A DNA stretch of 18,281 nt, taken from HXMU1420-2 sp040830545 (GTDB lineage: Bacteria; Pseudomonadota; Alphaproteobacteria; Rhodobacterales; Rhodobacteraceae). The stretch lies in contig JBFOMB010000007.1 in NCBI GenBank assembly GCA_040830545.1, positions 1-18,281 on the forward strand, read 5' to 3'. How positions within the stretch are numbered: the stretch's first letter is position 1; each line of letters starts with the position of its first letter. Below, in pieces: positions 1-7,800 of this stretch. Below the pieces are notes generated by a model. It saw only the letters and a program-made list of their open reading frames with translations, searched no databases and was not told the DNA's origin. The translations under genes and the position numbers were made by a program.

Positions 1-1356
1 CAGGCATTCGAAGAACAATCTGCCTCGGCTGCGCCGGTGCGCGGCACGAAGTCCCGCTGTGTGTTTTCGCCGACTTCTGGCCCCCTCTCGTTCGAGAAAC
101 AGCTGGATTTCCAGGTCGGAAACGGGTTGTTTCGCCCGCTGTGGGTGTCGGCCCCGTCCTCGACCCTTGCGTCGGACGGGTTGGGGCCGCTCTATAACGC
201 GCGGTCCTGCCAGCGCTGCCACCTGAAGGATGGGCGCGGGCATCCGCCCGAGGGGCCGGACGACAATTCGATTTCCATGTTCCTGCGGGTGTCGATCCCG
301 GGCGGACCCGAAGATGGCATTGCCGAGATCGAGGGGTATCTGGCGACCCTGCCTGACCCGGTTTACGGCACGCAATTGCAGGATTTCAGCCTGCCGGGGC
401 ATCCGGCAGAGTACACGTTGGGCATCACTTATAAAGAGGTGCCAGTGGCTCTGTCCGGTGGCGAATCTGCCAGCCTGCGGCAACCGACCTACACGGCGGG
501 AAACCTGGGCTACGGTCCCTTGCATCCGGATGCGATGCTGAGCCCACGCGTGGCTCCGCAGATGATTGGCCTTGGATTGCTGGAGGCGATCCCTGCGGCG
601 GACATTCTGGCGCTGGCCGATCCTGAGGATGCGGATGGGGATGGCATTTCCGGCCGCGCGAACGTGGTCTGGTCGGCGGAGTTTGATCAGCCCATGCTGG
701 GACGCTTTGGCCTGAAAGCGGGGGCGCCAACCGTGCGGCACCAATCCGCCGGGGCGTTTGTTGGGGACATTGGCATTTCCTCACCGCTGTTTCCGGCGCC
801 CTGGGGCGAGTGTACCGAGACACAGGGCACGTGCCGCGCCGCGCCGCATGGGGATCAGGACAGCCGCGAATTCGAGATCGACGAGGAGGGGCTGGAATTT
901 GTGACTTTTTACAGCCGTAACCTGGCTGTACCCGCACGCCGCGACGTTGGTGACGCGGAGGTTCTGCGCGGCAAGGAGGTGTTCTACACCACCGGCTGCA
1001 CCGGCTGTCACCAGCCCACGTTTGTGACGCACAGGTTAGAGGATCAGCCGGAGCAGAGCTTCCAGTTGATCTGGCCCTACACCGACATGCTGCTGCACGA
1101 CATGGGGGTAGGTTTGGCCGACAACCGGCCCGAGTCGCGGGCGACTGGGCAGGAATGGCGCACGCCACCGCTGTGGGGCATCGGGCTGACCCAGCAGGTG
1201 TCAGGTCACACCTATTTCCTGCATGACGGGCGCGCGCGGTCGTTGCTGGAGGCGATCCTGTGGCATGGGGGCGAGGCGCAGGCGCAGCGTGACGCTGTTG
1301 TAGACATGCCGCCGTCGCGTCGTGCGGCCTTGATCCGTTTTCTGGAGAGTTTGTGA
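1..1356 (+). CDS. Di-haem oxidoreductase (DUF1111 / MauG-like), 5' end missing
   Basis: The frame is open from base 1, so the gene begins before the window; 451 residues remain and the signal peptide and roughly the first 50 residues are probably missing. Two c-type haem sites are visible: CQRCH at bases 208-222 (residues 70-74 of the visible part) and CTGCH at 997-1011 (residues 333-337). This pair, and the overall length, fit the di-haem oxidoreductase family (DUF1111, sometimes called thiol oxidoreductase), a periplasmic relative of MauG and cytochrome c peroxidases. In related bacteria these genes stand with imelysin and DUF1513 genes and are thought to take part in iron acquisition, perhaps by changing the redox state of iron. 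That context is exactly present here: the next gene starts one base after this stop. The redox role is known for the family only in outline; the iron link is inferred from neighbours. Confidence 0.88.
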   Translation, partial: QAFEEQSASAAPVRGTKSRCVFSPTSGPLSFEKQLDFQVGNGLFRPLWVSAPSSTLASDGLGPLYNARSCQRCHLKDGRGHPPEGPDDNSISMFLRVSIPGGPEDGIAEIEGYLATLPDPVYGTQLQDFSLPGHPAEYTLGITYKEVPVALSGGESASLRQPTYTAGNLGYGPLHPDAMLSPRVAPQMIGLGLLEAIPAADILALADPEDADGDGISGRANVVWSAEFDQPMLGRFGLKAGAPTVRHQSAGAFVGDIGISSPLFPAPWGECTETQGTCRAAPHGDQDSREFEIDEEGLEFVTFYSRNLAVPARRDVGDAEVLRGKEVFYTTGCTGCHQPTFVTHRLEDQPEQSFQLIWPYTDMLLHDMGVGLADNRPESRATGQEWRTPPLWGIGLTQQVSGHTYFLHDGRARSLLEAILWHGGEAQAQRDAVVDMPPSRRAALIRFLESL

Positions 1357-1357
1357 T

Positions 1358-2350
1358 ATGCGGGCCTTGGGTCTGGCGCTGATACTGTGCGTTCTCGGAA
1401 ACACAGCGTGGGCTGACACGCCCGATCTTGGCGGGATTGTCGACCATCACATTCTGCCGGGGTATCGCGCGCTGGCCGAGGATGCAGCAGCACTGGATGA
1501 TGCGGCACAGGCCGATTGTGCGCCTAACAACGAAGCGTTGCGGGCAGCCTATGGGCAGGCGTTTGATGCCTGGATTGCCGTCAGCCATCTGCGGTTCGGT
1601 CCGTCCGAAAAGCTGGACCGCGCCTTTGCGTTGGCATTCTGGCCGGACCCGCGCTCGAAAACGCCCAAGACGCTTTTGGCGTTGCTTGCCGCGCAAGATC
1701 CTGTGGTCGCAAAGATCCAGACTTTTCGCGATGTGTCCATTGCAGTGCGTGGGTTCTATGCGTTGGAGTTTCTGCTTTATGATACGCAGTTTGTTGAGGC
1801 TGACGAGGTCTATACCTGTGCCCTGATCCGCGCAATTGCAGCGGATATTGCCCTTAATGCAACCGGTATTCTGGCGGATTGGGAGGGCGGATATGCCGAC
1901 CTGCTGCGGCTTCTGGAAAACGACATCTACCGAACCGAAGAAGAGGCCACGCGCCAGTTGTTCACAGCGCTGCTGGCCGGGTTGGAGTTTACGTCGGATG
2001 CCCGTCTGGGCCGTCCGCTGGGCAGTTTCGAACGTCCCCGCCCGAAACGGGCCGAGGCGTGGCGGTCAGGCCGCTCCCTGCGCCATGTCGTTATGTCACT
2101 GCATGCCACGCGGGCGCTGGCATATGATCTGTCGCGCGGTGACACGGCATTGGATGCGGCTTTCACCAGCGTTATTGCCGATGCCGAGGCGTTGGAAGAC
2201 CCAATCTTTGCCGGTGTTAGCGACCCGGCCAGCCGGTTCAGGGTAGAGGCGCTGAAGGCCCGCATTGATGACTTGCGCAATGCGCTGGCCGAGGATTTGG
2301 GACTGCGTTTGGGCATTGTGGCCGGGTTCAACTCTCTGGACGGGGACTGA
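1358..2350 (+). CDS. Imelysin-like iron-uptake protein (peptidase M75 family)
   Basis: A 330-residue exported protein: the first 19 residues form a clear signal peptide ending in NTAWA before DTPD. The body is helical and carries the imelysin core sequence GFYALEFLLYD at residues 132-142. Imelysin/EfeO-type proteins bind iron or haem-related ligands in the periplasm and normally have a GxHxxE motif; here the histidine is replaced by tyrosine (Y134) while G132 and E137 remain. A GGAGAG ribosome-binding site lies about 9 bases before the ATG. The gene starts one base after the di-haem oxidoreductase stop and its TGA overlaps the ATG of the DUF1513 gene by one base, so the three genes are surely one transcript. 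It is probably the second imelysin of the operon, with a canonical imelysin gene (irpA-like) expected upstream of the window. Family call is firm; the exact ligand is unknown. Confidence 0.85.
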   Translation: MRALGLALILCVLGNTAWADTPDLGGIVDHHILPGYRALAEDAAALDDAAQADCAPNNEALRAAYGQAFDAWIAVSHLRFGPSEKLDRAFALAFWPDPRSKTPKTLLALLAAQDPVVAKIQTFRDVSIAVRGFYALEFLLYDTQFVEADEVYTCALIRAIAADIALNATGILADWEGGYADLLRLLENDIYRTEEEATRQLFTALLAGLEFTSDARLGRPLGSFERPRPKRAEAWRSGRSLRHVVMSLHATRALAYDLSRGDTALDAAFTSVIADAEALEDPIFAGVSDPASRFRVEALKARIDDLRNALAEDLGLRLGIVAGFNSLDGD

Positions 2351-3420
2351 TGCCGAACCGCCGCGACTTTGTTGCGGGGCTGTTGGCCACTGGGCTGGCT
2401 CCGCGTGCAAGTTGGGCGGACGCGGGCGCGCCGGTTCTGCTCGCCGCCGGGAAGCGGAACGATGCCAACTTTGTTTTGTGTGGGCTGAACGCCAGCGGTG
2501 ACATCGTTTTTGAACAGCCTTTGCCAGGGCGGGGCCATGCGGCGGCGGCCCATCCCAAAAGGCCCGAAGCCGTTGTGTTCGCTCGGCGGCCTGGCCGGTT
2601 CGCGCTGGTGATGGACTGTGTGACAGGGGCTGTGCTGGCCCGGATCGATAGCCCACAAGGACGGCATTTCTACGGGCATGGCACGTTCTCCGGCGATGGG
2701 CGCTGGCTCTTCACCACTGAAAACGATTACGACGCTGCGCGCGGCTGTGTTGGAGTTTGGGATGCTGGGCTGGGATACAGGCGGGCCGGTGAATTTGCCT
2801 CTGGGGGCGTCGGGCCGCATGACATCCGAACCTTGCCAGATGGTGAAACGCTGGTTGTGGCCAATGGTGGCATCGAAACCCATCCCGAGACCGGGCGGAC
2901 CAAGTTGAACCTGCCGGATATGCGGTCCAACCTGAGCTATCTGACGCCAGACGGCACGGTGCTGGCACAGGCGGAAATGGATGCAGTTTGGCACAGGAAC
3001 TCTATCCGCCATCTAGCTGTCGCACGGGACGGACGGGTCGCCTTTGCGACGCAATGGCAAGGCGAGATATCAGATACTCCCCCGTTATGGGGTTTGCATC
3101 GGATGGGGGGCGTGCGGCGCCTTCCCAACCCGCGCACAGACCTGTCCCGCGACATGGTCGGATATGCGGGGAGCATCGCGATCAGCGCCGATGGAACGCG
3201 TGTGGCGATCACGTCGCCCAAGGGCGGGCAAATGCATGAATACGATGCCGGGCAGGGGACGCTTTTGCAGCGCACCCATGTGCCGGACGTTTGTGGCGTT
3301 GCCGCGCTGGGGGACCGGTTCATCTGGACCACCGGGGGCGGGCAGGTTTTGGGGACCAACCTCCGCACATATCCGATCCAGTGGGACAATCATCTGATTG
3401 CAATCACAGGCGGCATCTGA
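2350..3420 (+). CDS. DUF1513 domain protein, Tat-exported beta-propeller-like
   Basis: A 356-residue protein starting with a short twin-arginine signal (NRRDF at residues 3-7, hydrophobic stretch, then RASWA before DAG), so it is probably folded in the cytoplasm and sent to the periplasm by Tat. The rest has repeated beta-rich blocks with motifs such as GHGTFSGDGRWLFTTENDY, GGVGPHDIRTLPDG and IAISADGTRVAITSPKGG, typical of a propeller fold and of DUF1513. In other proteobacteria this family closes the imelysin / di-haem oxidoreductase operon, as here; the biochemical role is unknown. The ATG overlaps the imelysin stop (TGATG), which suggests translational coupling. It is the last gene of the operon: the next gene follows after 99 bases. 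Confidence 0.87.
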   Translation: MPNRRDFVAGLLATGLAPRASWADAGAPVLLAAGKRNDANFVLCGLNASGDIVFEQPLPGRGHAAAAHPKRPEAVVFARRPGRFALVMDCVTGAVLARIDSPQGRHFYGHGTFSGDGRWLFTTENDYDAARGCVGVWDAGLGYRRAGEFASGGVGPHDIRTLPDGETLVVANGGIETHPETGRTKLNLPDMRSNLSYLTPDGTVLAQAEMDAVWHRNSIRHLAVARDGRVAFATQWQGEISDTPPLWGLHRMGGVRRLPNPRTDLSRDMVGYAGSIAISADGTRVAITSPKGGQMHEYDAGQGTLLQRTHVPDVCGVAALGDRFIWTTGGGQVLGTNLRTYPIQWDNHLIAITGGI

Positions 3421-3519
3421 CCGCTGCATTGCACGCATTTCGGCGTAAATCCTTGCCTTGGTGGGGGAATTGCCCGAACATGACGCAGCGGCATCCAGTT
3501 GTCAGGTTTTATTAGCGTC

Positions 3520-4842
3520 ATGTCCGAATTTGCGGTCGAAGGCTCCGGTCTCAAAAAAATGGTGGCACGGGCACGAAAGAAGCCCATGACCTTTGCGTTT
3601 TGCCCAGGGAAGAACGCAAAGGAACACGTCCTGGGCATGGACAAACGCAAAGCGCCCGAAGTCGTGGGGCGGTCCGTGCGCAAAACCGGCCCGTCGATGA
3701 AAATCGCCTTTGGCACCGCCAAGGTCGAGCAGCGCGTGTTTGAATTGACCTGTGAAAAAGTGCTGCCGGCGATGGCCAAGAAGGTCAAGATGTGCCTGAA
3801 GGCGAGCAAGGTGATGTTGAATGTGCGCATCCTCGGTCCGGATGGGCAGGTGCTGGAAGAGGACATCGAAGAGTTGCCGCCTGAAGAGGCCGAAGATCTG
3901 GTCGACTTGGACGAAGAGGATGAGGACGAACCGGGGCCGGAGCAGACGCAGGAAACCGAAGATGCGCCCGAAATTGACAAGGCTGACCTGAGCCAACGCC
4001 TGAAATCCGTTCGTGAAGGCATCAAAGGCGCGCCGAATGGAATACAAAAAAAGCTGCTGGAGGCTTTCGCCAAGGTTCTGGCGCAGGTGAAGGAGCGCGC
4101 ATTCGAAGACGCCATTGCGGGCCTGGATCGGTTGGAAAAAGCGCTTGCCAAACTGCAGGAGGTTTCCCAAGGGCAGGGAACGGCAGGGATTTCGTCAGAA
4201 GACACCTCGCCGCCTGTGGATCAAGGTGAACTGCAACAACCTGAACCCGTACCCGAAGCGCCGCCGACCACTCCCAATTCGCGGTTGCTTCAGGCTTGTG
4301 AAACGCTTCAGACGCGGATTGCTGACATTGGAAACGCCAAGCAGCGCGAAGCATTGGAAAACGCGCTGACCACGGCGCGGAGGCTGATCAACTCGGGCGA
4401 GGTTGAAAAGGCCATCGCAGCGATCAAACGCATTCAGGGCGCGTTGGCCAAACTGGGTGAGGGCACGGCAGCCCGCAAAAAGGTGCTGCCGATCTGGGCA
4501 GCAGCCAAAGATGAAACTGATACACAGTTGAGCGCGCTTCAGAACCAGTTGCGCGGTGATGGTCATCCGGTGTTTGCCGCGATTGCCGACAAGGGGCTGC
4601 ACGGCATTACGTCCGGCGAATTGACCGCGATGATGCGGGCCACGATGGACTATGACGGAGCCGGGGCGGATACGCTGGAAAAGGCCACCACGGACCTGCG
4701 GGGCAGCATAGGCCGGATGCGGGAGTTCCTGACACGTGACAAGGGTGTCGCGCTGCTGGATGGCAACCAGATGGACGTCACCGTGACCCTGCGCGACACG
4801 CTGGGCGACGCGCTGAACCAGATCGAAGAAACGCTAGGCTGA
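3520..4842 (+). CDS. Unrecognised protein with acidic linker and two helical repeats; first gene of putative toxin cassette
   Basis: A 440-residue protein that I do not recognise. Three parts can be seen. Residues 1-105 form a compact mixed domain rich in lysine, with FAFCPGKNAK near residue 28 and a hydrophobic end (MLNVRILG). Residues 118-151 are an acidic, proline-containing linker. From residue 156 on the protein is helical and contains two related modules (about 156-212 and 255-312), each starting L-x-x-x-x-x-x-L and ending in an identical ALAKL, about 100 residues apart and separated by a Pro/Gln-rich spacer. No signal peptide or membrane segment is present, so it should stay in the cytoplasm or be exported by a machine such as type VI secretion. 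I chose the ATG at 3520; a TTG at 3499 is in frame but no better supported, and neither start has a strong ribosome-binding site. It lies 16 bases before the giant repeat gene. A role as adaptor or chaperone for that protein is inference. Confidence 0.75.
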   Translation: MSEFAVEGSGLKKMVARARKKPMTFAFCPGKNAKEHVLGMDKRKAPEVVGRSVRKTGPSMKIAFGTAKVEQRVFELTCEKVLPAMAKKVKMCLKASKVMLNVRILGPDGQVLEEDIEELPPEEAEDLVDLDEEDEDEPGPEQTQETEDAPEIDKADLSQRLKSVREGIKGAPNGIQKKLLEAFAKVLAQVKERAFEDAIAGLDRLEKALAKLQEVSQGQGTAGISSEDTSPPVDQGELQQPEPVPEAPPTTPNSRLLQACETLQTRIADIGNAKQREALENALTTARRLINSGEVEKAIAAIKRIQGALAKLGEGTAARKKVLPIWAAAKDETDTQLSALQNQLRGDGHPVFAAIADKGLHGITSGELTAMMRATMDYDGAGADTLEKATTDLRGSIGRMREFLTRDKGVALLDGNQMDVTVTLRDTLGDALNQIEETLG

Positions 4843-4858
4843 GCGCCGGAGGACCTTC

Positions 4859-7800
4859 ATGGGCAAAGGCAAGAAGTACAGCAAGGCCAAGGTCGTCTGG
4901 GGCCGTGAGCTGGCGGAGTATGTCGGTGCCAGCGTCGCTGATATTGATTTTGGTGAGGACGAATACTGGGACGAAGAAGAAGACTGGTACGAGGAGGAAG
5001 ACCAGTACGAGGAAGAAGACACCGAGGACCTGGAGTTTGAGCGATCCGAACGACGCACACGGCTTAACGACGCGTGCCCACCTGGAAAAGGGCATGATGA
5101 GGTTGTGCCAGGCTCTTTGCCCGAGGAATTAAGCGCCACACTGGAAGAAGCCGACAAGCTGCGCAAAGAGATCGAGGATGCGCGGGACGTTTCCACGCTG
5201 ACCGCCCTGGACGGGCGCATCGACGCAGTTGTCAAACACGTCGACACCGTTGGTGAAGCGGCAGGCAAGCGGGCGACACGCTGGAAGCATGCGTCCGAGG
5301 GTGTTGGCAAAATCAAGGTACCCGACCTGGCTGAGGTAGAAGAAGCCAAGGCCGTCAATGACGCCCTGAAGCGCGCGCATGAGGCGCTGAACATCCAGCC
5401 CCCGACCGACACCTCGTTGAACACCGCCGAAGAGGCACTGGAAGAGGCCAAAGAACATCTGAAAGAGGCGTTGGAGCAGATTGGTCTGCGAGAAGAGGAA
5501 CGCAAACGCATCCAGTCTGAATACGAGAAGCTGGAAGAGGTCGAGCCCTTTATCAAAGCGCATATTGACGCGTTAAAGCGGGACCGGGGGGCGTTTGACG
5601 AGGAGATGAAGAAGCCTCTGAGCCTAGAGGCCAACGGGTTGGCGAATGAGGCACTCAAGACCCTGACCGAGACCATTGCGCGGATCAAGATTGAGAGTGC
5701 AGAGCTGGGCGACAAGGCGGGCGTTGAAACACTGTGTTCCGAGGCGGGCGCTTCGCTGGACAACTATGATGCGCTGCAGGATGGGTTGGGCGATCACAAG
5801 GCGGTTGTGGCCTTCCTGAAGTCTTATCCGGCCAAGGATCTGGGCAATTTGATCCAAACGTTCGGCGGTGTGCCGGGTGGCGCGAAAAAGCTGGGGGAAC
5901 TGGCAACGGCCTACGGTTCTCCGGCAGAGTTGAAGAAGGCGATGGATGGGTTGGGTGGCGCCGACAACATGGTGGCTTTGGTCGGCGCGCGCGGTGGCGA
6001 TGCGGGGAAGACCAAGGAATTGCTGGACGGATTGGGCGGACCATTTGTCGGCGCGCTGATGGGCAGCACCAAGGACCCGGCCAAGGCGGTTGGGTTGTAC
6101 GACCATCTGGGCGGCGACGTGCTGATGTTCCAGGGGTTGGCCAAAGACAGCGGACTGGACAAGAACCCCAAGGCGTTTGCCGCGATCTTTCTGACCGGGT
6201 GCGGGGGCAAGCCTGAAACGTTCGAAACTTTCTGCAAGGACTACGCAACCGAAAGCGACCGCAAGGCACTGGGTGCCGTGCTGGACGAGGGCGGGCTGGG
6301 TGCTGCGCCCGAAGCGCTGGGCCAATTGGTGGCGAAAGGCTGTGACGGCAAGGCTGACGGGCTGATCAAGTTTGTTGACGTGTTCAAGGAGGATGGCCCG
6401 CGCAACGGTTTGAAACGCGCGCTGACCGATGGTGGTCTGGCTGGCATCGCGGCGGAACCGCCGTCAAATGGGGCGATCGACATGGCCTGTCTGGCGCAGA
6501 TGCTGCACAGCTCTGGCGGCCCGGTGCCAGAAGGGAAGGACGAAGGCGAATACCGGGCAAAGAAGCTGGGTGCGCTGTTGGAATACATGGACACGGATGC
6601 CTGCGGGCGTTTCAAGGACGTGTTGCGTAAGGGCGGACTGGGCGAAGCACCGGACGCGCTGGGCCATGTGATCGGGCTGGGCTGCAATGGCGACGCGGGC
6701 CAGTTGGACAAGTTCAGCACCTCTTTCGCCGCGCCCGAGGCGCAGGCAGGGCTGAAACGCATGTTTGACGATGGCGGATTCAAGGGCAAAACGCCCCCGC
6801 CGCTCGCCAAGGGCGACATTGATCCGCGTTGCCTAGGGGAGCTGTTGAAAAATGGCATGGGCCCGCCGCCGAAGGGCTTTGGGGGCGATGCGGATCAGCG
6901 GCGGACCGATGGGCTGGCGACACTGGTCAAAGGCCTGGACAAGTCTGCATGCGAAGATTTCAAGAAGTTGCTGACCGAAGGTGGGGTGGGTAAGGCCCCG
7001 TCGGCCTTGGGGCATCTGGTCGGCCATGGCTGCGAAGGAAAGCCGGCGGATCTGAAGAATGTGATCGGAGCCTTTGACAGCAAGGAAAAACGCGAAGGTC
7101 TGGAACGCCTGCTGACCACTGGTGGTCTGGAAGGCAAGAAAAAGGGCGAGGTCAAATCAGGTGACATCGACCCGGCGTGTCTGGGCTACATGCTGAAACA
7201 CAGCGCCGGGATCAGCACCCCGCCCAAAGGCGCAGATGATCGTGGCAAGGCATTGGCGGCGCTGTGTGAAGGCATGACCGGCCCAAGTTGCGGAGAACTG
7301 AAAACAACGCTCAAAGGCACCGGTCTGGGGTTCGACCCCCAAGTGTTCGGGCATTTTGTCGGCACCGGGTGCGCGACGGGCACCCCCGCGAAACATTCCG
7401 ACCCTACGAAACTGTCGGAATTCGCGCAGAAACTGGCTGCAGACGGCCCGGCCCAGGGCAAGCTGAAGGACATGCTTCAAAAGGGCGGGTTTGGCACCAA
7501 GGACAAGGATGGCAATCCGGTCGATATCAAGCCGGAGTGCCTGGCCAACATGTTCAACCCGGGATGTGAGGGAAAGCCCGAGGAACTGATCAAGCTGGTC
7601 AACGCCCTGGATACAACCGCGCTGACCAATCTCAACGGCGTGATGGTGACCGGTGAATTCGGAAAACACCCCAAGGCGCTGGGCAAGACCTATCAGAAAG
7701 GTTGCCTGGACAATCCAATCGGGGCCAGGACCGGAGACAAGAACCCCGAAGTGTTCAAGGCCATGATGAGTGGCTTTGCACCTCCGGCAGGTCCGGCCAA

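Noticed and set aside
425..1696. 423-codon open frame on the - strand across the di-haem oxidoreductase and imelysin genes
   Set aside because: Low-complexity Arg/Pro/Ala-rich translation typical of an antisense shadow; it crosses two real genes.
3421..3491. Inverted pair CCGCTGC / GCAGCGG after the DUF1513 stop as a terminator
   Set aside because: The arms are only 7 bases, 57 bases apart, with no U-run; probably chance in GC-rich DNA. No promoter could be fixed in this 99-base gap either.
6200..7705. DNA repeat array or CRISPR-like structure
   Set aside because: The periodicity is in the protein; the DNA copies differ greatly and there are no identical repeats with unique spacers.
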